64,000 nt of DNA from Actinomycetaceae bacterium MB13-C1-2 (lineage in GTDB: Bacteria > Actinomycetota > Actinomycetes > Actinomycetales > Actinomycetaceae), in contig CP141731.1 of NCBI GenBank assembly GCA_035621235.1, positions 1,240,001-1,304,000 of the forward strand, read 5' to 3'. The notes under the pieces are model-generated. The model had not been told where the DNA came from, made no database searches, and saw only the letters and a program-made list of their open reading frames with translations. A program made the position numbers and the translations under genes. Below are positions 25,700-35,971 of the stretch, piece after piece (the stretch's first letter is position 1; each line of letters opens with the position of its first letter).

Positions 25700-28600
25700 G
25701 TGCTCGACACTAAAACATTTGACAGTTTGAAAATCTCCTTGGCTACGACCGAGGACATTGATCGCTGGTCCCACGGCGAGGTCAGGAAGCCTGAGACCAT
25801 TAACTACCGCACCCTGAAGCCGGAGCGCGACGGTCTGTTCTGTGAGCAGATCTTTGGGCCTACCCGTGACTGGGAGTGTGCGTGCGGTAAGTACAAGCGC
25901 GTCCGTTACAAGGGCATCACCTGTGAGCGCTGTGGCGTTGAGGTGACCCGGAGTAAGGTTCGTCGTGAGCGTATGGGCCACATTTCGCTCGCCGCGCCGG
26001 TTACCCACATCTGGTACTTCAAGGGCGTTCCGTCGCGTCTTGGATACCTGTTGAACCTGGCCCCCAAGGACCTTGAAAAGGTCATCTACTTCGCCGCCTA
26101 CATGATTACCGAGGTGGATGAAGAGGGTCGTCGTGAGGACATGGACATGCTCCGCGACGAGATGAACGTTCAGAAGGCTCGTCTGGAGTCGAAGCGTGAT
26201 AACGAGATCAACGAGATCATGCAGGCTTCCGAGGCCCGCCTTGCTCACCTTGAGGAAGAGGGCGCCAAGTCCGATGTCCGCACCCGTGAGCGTCGTGGCT
26301 TCGAACGCGAACAGGCCCAGGTTCGTCGCATGTACGACGCGCAAATCAAGCGTCTTGAGGACGTTTGGGAGCGTTTCCGTGATCTGAAGGTCGGTGACCT
26401 TGAGGGTGACAAGCGTCTGTATGAAGAGATGGACGCCCGCTACGGCACCTACTTCAAGGGTTCAATGGGCGCCGAGGCAATCCAAAAGCGCCTGCAGGAC
26501 TTCGACCTTGAGGGTGAAGTAGAAATCCTCAAGGAGACGATCATCAACGGCTCGTCGCAGCGCAAGGCACGTGCCCTGAAGCGGCTTAAGGTCGTCAACG
26601 CGTTCCTATCGACCGGCAACAAGCCCGAGTCGATGGTTCTAACCAAGATCCCGGTTATTCCACCGGATATCCGCCCGATGGTTCAACTGGACGGCGGTCG
26701 TTTCGCGACCTCTGACCTGAACGACCTGTACCGCCGCGTTATCAACCGCAACAACCGTCTAAAGCGCATGCTTGACCTGGGCGCTGCCGAGGTCATGATC
26801 AACAACGAGAAGCGCATGCTTCAGGAAGCTGTTGACGCACTGTTTGACAACGGTCGTCGTGGCCGTCCTGTTGCCGGTGCCTCGAACCGTCCTCTGAAGT
26901 CCATCAGCGACATGCTGAAGGGCAAGCAGGGTCGTTTCCGTCAGAACCTTCTGGGTAAGCGCGTTGACTACTCTGGCCGTTCGGTCATTGTTGTTGGCCC
27001 GCAGCTGAAGTTGTCCCAGTGCGGTCTGCCAAAGCAGATGGCTCTTGAGCTGTTCAAGCCGTTCGTTATGAAGCGCTTGGTTGACAAGAACTACGCGCAG
27101 AACGTGAAGGCAGCAAAGCGCAAGGTTGAGCGTCAGCGCCCCGAGGTTTGGGACGTCCTTGACGAGGTCATCCGTGAGCACCCGGTTCTGCTGAACCGTG
27201 CGCCCACGTTGCACCGTCTTGGTATTCAGGCGTTTGAGCCGCAGCTGATTGAGGGTAAGGCCATTCAGCTTCACCCGCTTGCCTGTGGTGCTTTCAACGC
27301 TGACTTCGACGGCGACCAGATGGCAGTTCACTTGCCGCTTGGCGCTGAAGCGCAGGCCGAGGCCCGCATCCTCATGCTCTCCACAAACAACATTCTGAAG
27401 CCGTCTGATGGACGCCCGGTTGCTATGCCTTCGCAGGACATGGTTTACGGTCTGTTCTACCTGACAGTTGACGACCTTGAAAGCCACGACTCGGTTCCGG
27501 CCTACTCGTCGATTGCCGAGGCAATCATGGCGTTCGATGCGGGCATTATCGGTCTGCAGCAGCCGATCAAGCTGCGCTTTACCGACATTGTTCCGCCGCT
27601 CGGTTGGGAGGCTCCAGAGGACTGGTCTGAGGGCGAGGCAATCGAACTGACCACCTCTTTGGGTCGTGCGCTGTTCAATGAGGCGCTTCCACTCGACTAC
27701 CCGTATGTGAACGAGGTTGTCGAAAAGAAGCTCCTGTCGAAGATCGTCAATGATCTGGCTGAGCACTATCCGAACGTTCTGGTTGCTGACTCTCTGGATG
27801 CCCTGAAGGCCGCGGGCTTCTACTGGGCAACCTGGTCGGGTGTAACTATTGCGTTCACGGATATTCAGCCAGCACCTCATAAGGAAGAGATTCTGGCGAG
27901 GTACGAGACCAAGGCAGCGGAGATCCAGAAGGAATTCGACCGCGGTCTGATTGACGCTGATGATCGCTACCGCGAACTGGTTGACGTTTGGCAGGACTGC
28001 ACCGCCGAGGTCGCTAAGGACGCTCGCGAGAACTTCACCCCTGCGAACACCGTTTATCGCATGGTCAACTCGGGTGCTCGTGGTAACTGGTCTCAGATCC
28101 AGCAGATCACGGGTATGCGAGGCCTGGTGTCTGACCCGAAGCAGAAGCTGATCGAGCGCCCGATCAAGGCGAACTACCGCGAGGGCCTGACAGTTCTCGA
28201 GTACTTCATCGCCACCCACGGCGCCCGTAAGGGTACGGCTGACACCGCGCTTCGTACCGCGGAGTCGGGTTACCTGACCCGTCGTCTGGTTGACGTTTCG
28301 CAGGACGTTATCGTTCGTTCCGAAGACTGCGGCACCCGTATGGGTATCGAGATCGCTATCGCGTCCCGCGATGAGGACGGCAAGTTGGTCAAGTCTGACG
28401 TTTTGGACACGACCGCCTTGGCCCGTACCCTTGCAACCGACGCGAAGGACGAGGACGGTAACGTTGTCCTCGCCGCGGGTGAAGACGTGACCACTGAGTC
28501 TGCCCAAATAATGGTTGACGCAGGTATCGAGAAGATCCGTGTTCGTTCGGTTCTGGCTTGTGAGGCTGCTGTCGGCACCTGTGCCGCCTGCTACGGTCGT

Positions 28601-29590
28601 TCGCTTGCCACCGGAAAGCGCGTTGACATCGGTGAGGCCGTTGGCATTATTGCTGCTCAGTCCATTGGTGAGCCGGGAACGCAGCTAACGATGCGTACCT
28701 TCCACACCGGTGGTGCCGCGTCGGGCGGCTCGGACATCACGCAGGGTCTACCTCGTGTTCAGGAGCTGTTCGAGGCACGTACGCCGAAGGGCGTTGCGGT
28801 CATGGCTGAAGCGGCGGGCGTCGTTGAGATTGATGACGAGAACCCGAACCACCGCACCATCATCATCAAGCGTGATGATGACAAGGAAGACCTGCACATC
28901 GAGATCACTCGTCGCCAGAAACTTCTGGTCGATACGGGTGATGTGGTGAAGGCCGGTCAGCAACTTACCGAGGGTCGCCTTGATCCGAAGGAGGTGCTGC
29001 GTCTTCGCGGTGCGGCTCGCGCCCAGCGTCAGTTGGTGGACGAGGTTCAGGAGATCTACCGTTCTCAGGGTGTTGATATCCACGCGAAGCACATCGAGGT
29101 TATCGTCCGTCAGATGATGCGTCGCATTACCGTCCTTGAGCCGGGTGACACGAGGTTCATGCCAGGCGAGTTGGTTGACTCGGTTGCCTTCAAGGAAGAG
29201 AACCGTCGCGTGGCCGCTGAGGGTGGCCAGTTCGCGAAGGGCCGTCAGATGCTCATGGGTATCACCAAGGCATCATTGGCAACGGACTCATGGCTGTCGG
29301 CTGCATCCTTCCAAGAGACCACAAAGGTCTTGACCGAGGCCGCGATGAACGCCAAGACCGATCCGTTGCTGGGCCTGAAGGAGAACGTCATCCTGGGTAA
29401 GTTGATTCCTGCCGGAACCGGCCTTGCCAGGTACAACAACGTGACCGTTGAGCCGACCGCCGAGGCGATGGCAGAGATGAACTACAGTCCGCTGGACTTT
29501 GCCCTCCCCGAGGACAATACCGGTCTGGAGGACTTCGTGAACTCCCTGGAGAACATCGACTTCGGACTGGGCTTCTCAAGCCAGCAGTAA
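25700..29590 (+). CDS. rpoC: DNA-directed RNA polymerase subunit beta-prime
   Basis: The 1296-residue protein starts at a GTG after AGGAGAG. The N-terminal zinc ribbon is [20 protein letters not shown]. The catalytic loop [15 protein letters not shown] holds the three aspartates that bind the active-site magnesium. The second zinc site is [13 protein letters not shown]. The trigger-loop region includes [20 protein letters not shown]. The length and the absence of large lineage inserts fit actinobacterial RpoC. It is co-transcribed with rpoB and ends at a large hairpin. Confidence 0.99.
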   Translation: MLDTKTFDSLKISLATTEDIDRWSHGEVRKPETINYRTLKPERDGLFCEQIFGPTRDWECACGKYKRVRYKGITCERCGVEVTRSKVRRERMGHISLAAPVTHIWYFKGVPSRLGYLLNLAPKDLEKVIYFAAYMITEVDEEGRREDMDMLRDEMNVQKARLESKRDNEINEIMQASEARLAHLEEEGAKSDVRTRERRGFEREQAQVRRMYDAQIKRLEDVWERFRDLKVGDLEGDKRLYEEMDARYGTYFKGSMGAEAIQKRLQDFDLEGEVEILKETIINGSSQRKARALKRLKVVNAFLSTGNKPESMVLTKIPVIPPDIRPMVQLDGGRFATSDLNDLYRRVINRNNRLKRMLDLGAAEVMINNEKRMLQEAVDALFDNGRRGRPVAGASNRPLKSISDMLKGKQGRFRQNLLGKRVDYSGRSVIVVGPQLKLSQCGLPKQMALELFKPFVMKRLVDKNYAQNVKAAKRKVERQRPEVWDVLDEVIREHPVLLNRAPTLHRLGIQAFEPQLIEGKAIQLHPLACGAFNADFDGDQMAVHLPLGAEAQAEARILMLSTNNILKPSDGRPVAMPSQDMVYGLFYLTVDDLESHDSVPAYSSIAEAIMAFDAGIIGLQQPIKLRFTDIVPPLGWEAPEDWSEGEAIELTTSLGRALFNEALPLDYPYVNEVVEKKLLSKIVNDLAEHYPNVLVADSLDALKAAGFYWATWSGVTIAFTDIQPAPHKEEILARYETKAAEIQKEFDRGLIDADDRYRELVDVWQDCTAEVAKDARENFTPANTVYRMVNSGARGNWSQIQQITGMRGLVSDPKQKLIERPIKANYREGLTVLEYFIATHGARKGTADTALRTAESGYLTRRLVDVSQDVIVRSEDCGTRMGIEIAIASRDEDGKLVKSDVLDTTALARTLATDAKDEDGNVVLAAGEDVTTESAQIMVDAGIEKIRVRSVLACEAAVGTCAACYGRSLATGKRVDIGEAVGIIAAQSIGEPGTQLTMRTFHTGGAASGGSDITQGLPRVQELFEARTPKGVAVMAEAAGVVEIDDENPNHRTIIIKRDDDKEDLHIEITRRQKLLVDTGDVVKAGQQLTEGRLDPKEVLRLRGAARAQRQLVDEVQEIYRSQGVDIHAKHIEVIVRQMMRRITVLEPGDTRFMPGELVDSVAFKEENRRVAAEGGQFAKGRQMLMGITKASLATDSWLSAASFQETTKVLTEAAMNAKTDPLLGLKENVILGKLIPAGTGLARYNNVTVEPTAEAMAEMNYSPLDFALPEDNTGLEDFVNSLENIDFGLGFSSQQ

Positions 29591-29605
29591 GTAGTAGGAC
29601 CAAGT

Positions 29606-29665
29606 ATTCGCACAACTGGGGGAACCGTCGCGAAAGATCTCGTGGCGTGACCCAGTTGTGCGAAT
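29606..29665 (+). terminator. Large hairpin terminating rpoBC
   Basis: ATTCGCACAACTGGG (29606-29620) pairs perfectly with CCCAGTTGTGCGAAT (29651-29665), a 15-bp stem. GGACC/GGTCC outside could extend it. There is no U-tract, as is frequent for actinobacterial terminators. It lies between rpoC and the convergent ROK gene. Confidence 0.8.
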
Positions 29666-29741
29666 GGTCCGCACTCGCGGCATATCGGAACCTTCCCACA
29701 AATCGTTCGAAGGTGACTTTTTGGTCCTTGAGATGTGCGGG

Positions 29742-30920
29742 CTAGTTCGCGACGAGCGCCGTTAGCCCTCCCGCATTCTCGAACGCATACATCCCGGCGC
29801 CGATGAGTTTTCCTTCGTCTCCGAGCTCCGCAGTACGGAGTTCGGGCATATTGATAACGTTTCCTTCAAGCCTTTGTCTGATCATTGGGATAAGTAGACC
29901 CGACCAACGTTCAAATAGCCCGCCAAAGACAACAATATCTGGTGCAATCATTGCGCAGACATTTACCAAGTGGAATGCGTATTCATCTGCTACAGATTCC
30001 ACCATCTCAAGTGCTTCCAAGTCCCCGTCCTGGGCGGCTGCGAAAACTACATCTGCGCTCTCAACCTCCGGCGACACCACCCGGGCGTCTATTGCCCGCT
30101 GCAAGATTCCTCCAGAACCCAACTCTGTTTCTAGGTGTCCAAAGCCGTATCGCTTGTGGTGCAGGCCCGAAGGGTCACGGAGCATCCGTCCGAATTGTCC
30201 CGCAGCGCCCTGATTGCCTCGCCAGAGCCTTCCATCCTCGACGATTCCGGCGCCGACACCTTGAAAGACGGCCATGGCCACCAGTGTCTTGTGGTCTGGA
30301 GAGAGCAGATGCCGGTATTCGGCGTACGCGATTAGGTTCACGTCGTTCTCAAGAGTTATCGGTACGTCTGTCGCGTACTGAAGCTCTTGCAGGACATCCA
30401 AGTCGTACCACTCAAGTGCGGGAGCCAACAGAACCTGCCCCTGAGAGCTGACTGGTCCGGGGACCGACACTCCGACGGCGACTAGTGTGTGCTCCTCACA
30501 GGCATCCCACTCAGCGATTACCTCCTTTACCAACTCAAGTTTCTGTCGCGCTGAGGTGTGCTGCCAGTCGAGTGAAGATCGGTTAATGATTCGGCCCGTG
30601 AGGTCAAGTAAAGCAATCTCGATTGCGTTCTCCCATAGGTCAATCGCCAGGATCGTCCTTGCTCGAGGCTGGAACTTGACCAACATTGACGGTCGTCCGC
30701 CGGTTGTTTCGTCGTTTCCTGCCTGATCGACCAAGCCCCTGCGCATCAATGCTGCGGTGAGTCGATTGACCGTAGCGGGATTCATCCCTGTAGCCCTCGC
30801 AATGGCAACACGTGAAGAAGGGCCTTCCTTGATCAGAGACTCAAGTACTCGGACTCTGTTGCGAGCCGATACGTCGTAAGAGGAAGCTACCGTTGTTGCC
30901 TGGACGTCTCTAGTGTGCAT
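29742..30920 (-). CDS. ROK-family transcriptional regulator of the adjacent sugar operon
   Basis: The 392-residue protein has an N-terminal winged helix (about 18-75: VRVLESLIKEGPSSRVAIAR, ATGMNPATVNRLTAALMRRG) followed by the ROK sugar-kinase-like fold. That fold includes ILAIDLWENAIEIALLDLTG, GVSVPGPVSSQGQ and FQGVGAGIVEDGRLWRGNQG. Where ROK repressors normally carry a CxCGxxGCxE zinc motif, this protein reads HHKRYGFGHLETE. The cysteines are missing, so its metal site is lost or altered. It diverges from a ribose-type ABC operon whose promoter region carries a ROK-like operator, so it probably represses that operon until a sugar or sugar phosphate binds. Confidence 0.9.
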   Translation of the reverse strand: MHTRDVQATTVASSYDVSARNRVRVLESLIKEGPSSRVAIARATGMNPATVNRLTAALMRRGLVDQAGNDETTGGRPSMLVKFQPRARTILAIDLWENAIEIALLDLTGRIINRSSLDWQHTSARQKLELVKEVIAEWDACEEHTLVAVGVSVPGPVSSQGQVLLAPALEWYDLDVLQELQYATDVPITLENDVNLIAYAEYRHLLSPDHKTLVAMAVFQGVGAGIVEDGRLWRGNQGAAGQFGRMLRDPSGLHHKRYGFGHLETELGSGGILQRAIDARVVSPEVESADVVFAAAQDGDLEALEMVESVADEYAFHLVNVCAMIAPDIVVFGGLFERWSGLLIPMIRQRLEGNVINMPELRTAELGDEGKLIGAGMYAFENAGGLTALVAN

Positions 30921-31093
30921 ATGTTCCTTGGCTAGGGGGCGGCCTTATCTGCGTTCGCTTGCAGCGTGGGAACTCTAGCAGCACCTCCATGAGCCACCTA
31001 CGTTGCATAGGATTCATAGTTATTGTTCTTTATTGAAATGTTACCCTCCTGTTACCGCCGTCTCCCCCAAGGGATGTAGCATAAACATGACCG

Positions 31094-31114
31094 TTATTTG
31101 CGGGGTGCAAATAA
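31094..31114. promoter_or_regulatory. ROK/Mlc-NagC-like operator
   Basis: TTATTTGC and GCAAATAA are perfect 8-bp arms around a GGGGT spacer. NagC and Mlc operators in enterobacteria share the TTATTT...AAATAA outline with GC-rich inner bases. The site lies 72 bp before the lipoprotein start and inside the divergent region with the ROK gene, the expected position for control of the sugar operon. Confidence 0.75.
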
Positions 31115-31185
31115 GCAGAAAATCACCGCAGATGCGCTCATGGTCCAAAATCGGACGCAGATCAGAGTCCAAAGGGGGACGTGAA

Positions 31186-32289
31186 ATGAAGTTATCAACT
31201 AAGCTCGTAGGCCTATTAGCGGTCGCGGGCCTCTCTCTGGCGGCTTGCTCATCGCCAGCGCCAACACCCAGCGAGGAGCCAGCTGAGAGCGGAGGCGCAT
31301 CGACGGAGGAAGACACTACCGATGCGAATGCCGGTCCCTTCACCATTGGTGTTAGCAATGCCTTCGTTGGCTCTGAGTATCGCACTCAGATGATCGATGC
31401 CATTCAAGAAGTTGCTGACGAATACAAGGGGCAGGGCCTAATCGATGAAGTGGTCATGGAGAACGCTGATGCGGACGTGAATGGCCAGATTCAACAAGTT
31501 CGTAACCTGATCAATCGTGGTGTGGACGTGATCATTATCGATCCCAACTCTGCGACCGCTCTTGATGCTGTTTTCAAGGAAGCTGAAGCTCAGGGAATCA
31601 AGGTCTATGCCATCGATCAGGCTGTCGAGACCGAGTCGGTGCTTAATATAGGCATCTCCCAACAAGATCTGGGCGAAGCGTCGGCAAAATGGTTTGCTGA
31701 GAAGGTAGGCAAGGGCGCCAAGATTGTAACTGTTGAAGGCTCTGCAGGAAACCCAGCAACCGAGGCTCGCTGGGCCGGTGCTGAGCCGGTGTTTGAGGAG
31801 TACGGAATCGAAGTACTGACCCGCGGTGATGGTGGTTGGGACCAGACCACCGGACAAACCGTTGCTACTGACCTGCTTGCTACGTACCCGGACATTCAGG
31901 GCATCTGGACCTACGACGGAATGGCACAGGGAACCCTGAAAGCGCTTGAGGCTGCGGGCAAGACCGATTCGGTCGTGACCATGGGTGAGGCTCGTGGCGG
32001 ATTCATGCGCATGTGGAACGATTTGCTATCAACAGGTTTCGAGACCGCCGGCGTAGTAAATCCTCCGGGGACCGGAGCTACTGCACTGCATTTCGCTGTG
32101 AATGAACTTCAGGGTAAGACCCTCGACTCCTCGAAGGTTACGGACGGTCACAACATTGTCCTCCCCCTCGCCCCGCTGGTAACCAATGAGAACTTCGTTG
32201 AGATTTGGGAGCCGATTTCGGATGTCGAAGATGGATACGTTGTTGACTCGATCATGACCGCTGACGAAGTGGCGGCGTACTTCAAGTAA
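31186..32289 (+). CDS. Sugar ABC transporter substrate-binding lipoprotein
   Basis: The product has 367 residues from the ATG at 31186, supported by AAAGGGGGA upstream. MKLSTKLVGLLAVAGLSLAA is a lipoprotein signal with the lipobox cysteine at 21, followed by a Ser/Pro/Glu-rich tether. The mature domain is a ribose-type periplasmic binding fold (Peripla_BP_4): IGVSNAFVGSEYRTQMIDAI, VRNLINRGVDVIIIDPNSAT, then TVEGSAGNPATEARWAGAEP and GIWTYDGMAQGTLKALEAAG. It should capture a monosaccharide or polyol outside the membrane and deliver it to the permeases downstream. The sugar cannot be named from sequence. Confidence 0.92.
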   Translation: MKLSTKLVGLLAVAGLSLAACSSPAPTPSEEPAESGGASTEEDTTDANAGPFTIGVSNAFVGSEYRTQMIDAIQEVADEYKGQGLIDEVVMENADADVNGQIQQVRNLINRGVDVIIIDPNSATALDAVFKEAEAQGIKVYAIDQAVETESVLNIGISQQDLGEASAKWFAEKVGKGAKIVTVEGSAGNPATEARWAGAEPVFEEYGIEVLTRGDGGWDQTTGQTVATDLLATYPDIQGIWTYDGMAQGTLKALEAAGKTDSVVTMGEARGGFMRMWNDLLSTGFETAGVVNPPGTGATALHFAVNELQGKTLDSSKVTDGHNIVLPLAPLVTNENFVEIWEPISDVEDGYVVDSIMTADEVAAYFK

Positions 32290-32410
32290 TCGGTAAAAAG
32301 AAGGTACTCCCAATATCCGATAGGGGCCAGGTTCTGCAGGGCGGTGGACGTCGCTGAATGCGCGTCCACCGCGGCCCCTCCGTCAGGTGAAAGAGGAAGA
32401 AGGCGACCAG

Positions 32411-33961
32411 ATGCCTTTCCTACAAATGGAAAATGTGCATAAGCGTTTTGGTGGCGTGCGTGCGCTCCAGGGAGCCAATTTGAGTGTTGAAGCAGGCGAA
32501 GTTCACGGACTGCTCGGTCCGAACGGATCCGGCAAATCGACCCTCAACAAGGTTCTTAGCGGCACAGTAAACCCTGATCGGTCTCAGATAACCATTGATG
32601 GAGTGCGGGTGCAGATAAGTCGGCCCCTAGATGCTCACCGTCATGGAGTCGCTTCGGTCTATCAACAGCTTTCTTTGGTGCCGGACCTCAGTATCATGGA
32701 CAACCTACTGCTTGGCACTGAGATCACCAGGAAAGGGTTCATCGACCGAAAGCGCTCTCGGGAGTATGCAAAAGCTGCCTTAGAACACTTCATGCCTGGT
32801 ATGGATCGGGGCATATCACTCAATACTGAGATCAGCGAACTATCTTCGGGCTCTCAGCAACTGGTGGAAATAGCGAAAGCAGTCGCCCGTAAGCCTCGGA
32901 TTCTAGTGCTTGACGAAGCTACGGCTTCGTTGCGCCGGGACCAGGTGGATCTAGTCTTCGAGATGGTTCAGAATCTTGCGAGCCAGGACGTCGCGGTAGT
33001 GTTCGTTTCTCACCGCTTGGATGAAGTCCGTGAAATCTGTGGGCGAGCTACAGTCCTTAGGAACGGACGCACCGTTGCAGCGGTCGATATGGCGGAGACG
33101 AGCGAGCCTCAATTGGTAAGGCTCATGGTCGGTGAGTTAGCTGAGGACGAGACGGTCGCCAGAGAAAGGGACCATGCAAAGGCTAGCTATGATGAGATCA
33201 GACTCAAGACAATTGACCTTTCCTCAAGCGTTCTAAATGGCGTGAGCATCGATGCTCGCAAGGGGGAGGTCATTGGACTCGGAGGACTACAGGGACAGGG
33301 ACAATCAGAGCTTCTCCACGTTCTTTTTGGTGACAAGCCCAAGACGAGCGGCGAAGTTCTAGTCGGGGACCAAGCCCAGAACTATCGCTCGCCGCGCGGA
33401 AGTATCTCGGCAGGGTTCGCTCTGGTTCCGGGCGATCGAAACAGTCAGGGCTTGTTCATGGTCCGCCCCATCCTGGAGAACCTGGATATTGTCAGCCTGA
33501 AGAAGTCTACGGCCGCAGGCTGGTTTGTGAATATGGGGAAGGCCAATAGACGCGCTCAAGGCGAGGTTGAGCGACTTAACATCAAAATCGGGTCCCTGAC
33601 GGACGCCGTATCAACTCTTTCCGGCGGCAACCAACAGAAGATTGTCCTCGGTAAGTGGTTGATGAACAGGCCACGGATTGTTCTGCTTGATGATCCGACC
33701 AAAGGCGTGGATGTCGGGGCGAAAGCGGAGATCTACGACATTATTCGGGGGCTGACTATCGACGGAATCACCGTCGTCATTAACTCGAGTGATGACCAGG
33801 AACTCGTTGCACTGTGTGACCGGGTGTTCGTGTTGTACGAAGGCAGGGTGGTTCGAGTTCTTGAGGGCTCTGAGATAACCCAGGACAATCTGGTTGCTTC
33901 TGCACTACTGATCGGAGATCAAGAACCGGATCTCGTATCGGAGGAGAGCTGGAATGAATGA
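32411..33961 (+). CDS. Sugar ABC transporter ATP-binding protein (RbsA/MglA type, two nucleotide-binding domains)
   Basis: The 516-residue protein contains two fused ABC domains. The first has Walker A GPNGSGKST, signature LSSGSQQLVEIAKA and Walker B ILVLDEAT. The second has the degenerate P-loop GLGGLQGQGQSELL usual in this family, signature LSGGNQQKIVLGKW and Walker B IVLLDDPTKGVDVGAK. The ATG at 32411 was chosen because AGAAGG lies eight bases upstream. An in-frame GTG 24 bases earlier lies upstream of that site. The 3' end overlaps the first permease gene by 8 bp, so translation is coupled. Confidence 0.94.
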   Translation: MPFLQMENVHKRFGGVRALQGANLSVEAGEVHGLLGPNGSGKSTLNKVLSGTVNPDRSQITIDGVRVQISRPLDAHRHGVASVYQQLSLVPDLSIMDNLLLGTEITRKGFIDRKRSREYAKAALEHFMPGMDRGISLNTEISELSSGSQQLVEIAKAVARKPRILVLDEATASLRRDQVDLVFEMVQNLASQDVAVVFVSHRLDEVREICGRATVLRNGRTVAAVDMAETSEPQLVRLMVGELAEDETVARERDHAKASYDEIRLKTIDLSSSVLNGVSIDARKGEVIGLGGLQGQGQSELLHVLFGDKPKTSGEVLVGDQAQNYRSPRGSISAGFALVPGDRNSQGLFMVRPILENLDIVSLKKSTAAGWFVNMGKANRRAQGEVERLNIKIGSLTDAVSTLSGGNQQKIVLGKWLMNRPRIVLLDDPTKGVDVGAKAEIYDIIRGLTIDGITVVINSSDDQELVALCDRVFVLYEGRVVRVLEGSEITQDNLVASALLIGDQEPDLVSEESWNE

Positions 33962-34934
33962 ATCGATGCCCAAGTCTCTCTCTGATGGCAGTTGGCAGAA
34001 ACGTCTTACTTTTAGTCTCAACACTGCGGTTACTCTGGGGTTGCTGATAGTCGCTGTTGCGATCAATGCATATCTACAGCCCACTTTTTTCACTCAGTAC
34101 TCTTTGACCAGTAACTTCGCAACGTTCACCCCGCTCGTGTTCGCAGCAATCGCTCAGGCGATCGTGATTATTGGCGGCGGTCTCGATCTGTCGCTTGGAG
34201 CCCAGATCGCTTTTATTTCGGTAGTAGCTCTCAAGGTTATGGATGGACAGGATTCCCGAATATTCCTTGGACTTATCGCCGCGCTCACGACAGGAGCGCT
34301 CTGCGGGCTCCTCAACGGTTTCATTGTCGCAGTGGTGCGCCTCCAACCGCTTATAACAACCTTTGCTACCTCCTCGGTCTTCAGTGGTCTCGCACTGGTT
34401 GTGTTGCCAACTCCGGGCGGAGCGGTTCCACCTGCCTTGGTCTCTGGTTACCGCATGGCCGTTGCCGCGGTGCCGGTTCCGATCCTTCTTGTATTGCTTG
34501 GCATATTGCTCTGGTGGCTTCTGTCGCGAACAAGGTTCGGGAAGCAACTCTATGCTGTTGGTAGCAACCGCGAATCCGCGTATGCTTCGCTGGTCCCCGT
34601 CACTTCAGTGACGATTAGAACGTTCATGTTCTCTTCCATGTTTGCTTCTCTTGCTGCGTTGGCGGTGTTGGCCAACACCGGCTCAGGGGACCCTTTCGTT
34701 GGTGCAGAGATGGCACTTAACTCGATTGCTGCAGGTGTCTTGGGTGGTATTGCGCTCAGCGGTGGACGAGGCTCACCTCTTGGGGCGGTTGTTGGCGCCA
34801 TCATCCTTTCGGTGTCTTCAAACATCCTCTTCTTCCTGAATGTGCCGACCACCTACCGCGCTCTCGCTTCGGGAATCATCATCATCGTTGCGTTGGCGCT
34901 ATCAGTTCTCACGACTAGGAGGACGAAGGCATGA
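33954..34934 (+). CDS. Sugar ABC transporter permease (ribose type, first copy)
   Basis: The 326-residue membrane protein of the BPD_transp_2 (RbsC-like) family has about eight to ten hydrophobic helices. It contains the family segment IIGGGLDLSLGAQIAFISVV. The cytoplasmic loop GKQLYAVGSNRESAYASLVP couples to the ATPase, and AAGVLGGIALSGGRGSPLG lies near the C-terminus. It overlaps the ATPase gene by 8 bp and the next permease by 4 bp. Paired with the second permease, it probably forms a heterodimeric channel. Confidence 0.92.
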   Translation: MNESMPKSLSDGSWQKRLTFSLNTAVTLGLLIVAVAINAYLQPTFFTQYSLTSNFATFTPLVFAAIAQAIVIIGGGLDLSLGAQIAFISVVALKVMDGQDSRIFLGLIAALTTGALCGLLNGFIVAVVRLQPLITTFATSSVFSGLALVVLPTPGGAVPPALVSGYRMAVAAVPVPILLVLLGILLWWLLSRTRFGKQLYAVGSNRESAYASLVPVTSVTIRTFMFSSMFASLAALAVLANTGSGDPFVGAEMALNSIAAGVLGGIALSGGRGSPLGAVVGAIILSVSSNILFFLNVPTTYRALASGIIIIVALALSVLTTRRTKA

Positions 34935-35926
34935 GTACTGCGATTGACACTCCTGTCGAGACTTTGTCGGCCCAAAGTCGCTTCCAGTGGCTTAAGAACC
35001 CGGTCCTTATTGCCCTAATAGTGACCATTTTGCTGATCGCACTGGGGCAACTGTTTTCGCCCGGATTCGGGTCTTATAACCAGATAGTCTCGATGTTGCG
35101 TGTTGCCTCGTTCCTAGGCTTCCTCGCGATCGGTCAGACTATCGTGATCCTGTCCGGCGGTGATGGCATCGACCTGTCCGTGGGCAAAACTGCGACGTTT
35201 GGTGCAATTATCGCTGCCAAGGTGATGGACGGATCGAATGAGAATCTTCTTCTGGGCGTCCTCATCCCGATTCTGGTCGGAGCCCTGATTGGATTGGCCA
35301 ACGGTTTAGGAATTCTGTTGCTGAAGATTCCGCCGTTCGTCATGACTCTAGGAATGATGGGCGTCGTGACAGGTATGATCCTTGCGTATACCGGAGGCGT
35401 GGCCGGTGGGCGTAGCGCCCCGGCGCTCACCGATCTAGTGAACGGACGGTGGCTGTTCAATGTTCCAGGCGTGCTCTTTATCTGGGCAATTGCAATAGTC
35501 CTGGTGACGCTTTTCCTGCGCCGTACGACTACCGGCTGGCATATCTTTGCGGTAGGAGCTAATCGAAAGGCTGCGCGTCTTTCGGGCATTCCGGTGGCGC
35601 GTACTGTTCTGCTTTCTTATGTGTTGTCGGGTGTATTTGCGGTCATTGGCGGAATGATGATGCTCGGATACACGGAGACGGTGTTTCTCAATTTGGCCGA
35701 CAACCTCACGCTCACTTCGGTGGCAGCCGTAGTTATCGGTGGGACGCTGGTGGCTGGTGGCGTCGGCGGCTATATCGGTTCGGCCATCGGCGCGGTTTTG
35801 CTAACTGTACTCAGTTCGTTCCTGACCACGATCAATATGCCCGAGTCAGGACGGATCATCATCAATGGCGTTGTTCTTATTGTCCTGCTCGCCTTCTACG
35901 GCAGACAAAAGAAACTGCGAAGCTAA
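34931..35926 (+). CDS. Sugar ABC transporter permease (ribose type, second copy)
   Basis: The 331-residue protein is paralogous to the preceding permease. It has ILSGGDGIDLSVGKTATFGA, the coupling loop GWHIFAVGANRKAARLSGIP, and a C-terminal VVIGGTLVAGGVGGYIGSAI block. An ATGA overlap links it to the upstream gene. Two distinct permease genes with one double ATPase give the usual architecture of ribose- or galactofuranose-type importers. Confidence 0.92.
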   Translation: MSTAIDTPVETLSAQSRFQWLKNPVLIALIVTILLIALGQLFSPGFGSYNQIVSMLRVASFLGFLAIGQTIVILSGGDGIDLSVGKTATFGAIIAAKVMDGSNENLLLGVLIPILVGALIGLANGLGILLLKIPPFVMTLGMMGVVTGMILAYTGGVAGGRSAPALTDLVNGRWLFNVPGVLFIWAIAIVLVTLFLRRTTTGWHIFAVGANRKAARLSGIPVARTVLLSYVLSGVFAVIGGMMMLGYTETVFLNLADNLTLTSVAAVVIGGTLVAGGVGGYIGSAIGAVLLTVLSSFLTTINMPESGRIIINGVVLIVLLAFYGRQKKLRS

Positions 35927-35971
35927 AAAGATTTACAGGCAAATAGGTCATCGTTAGAGAGGACAAAGGCA

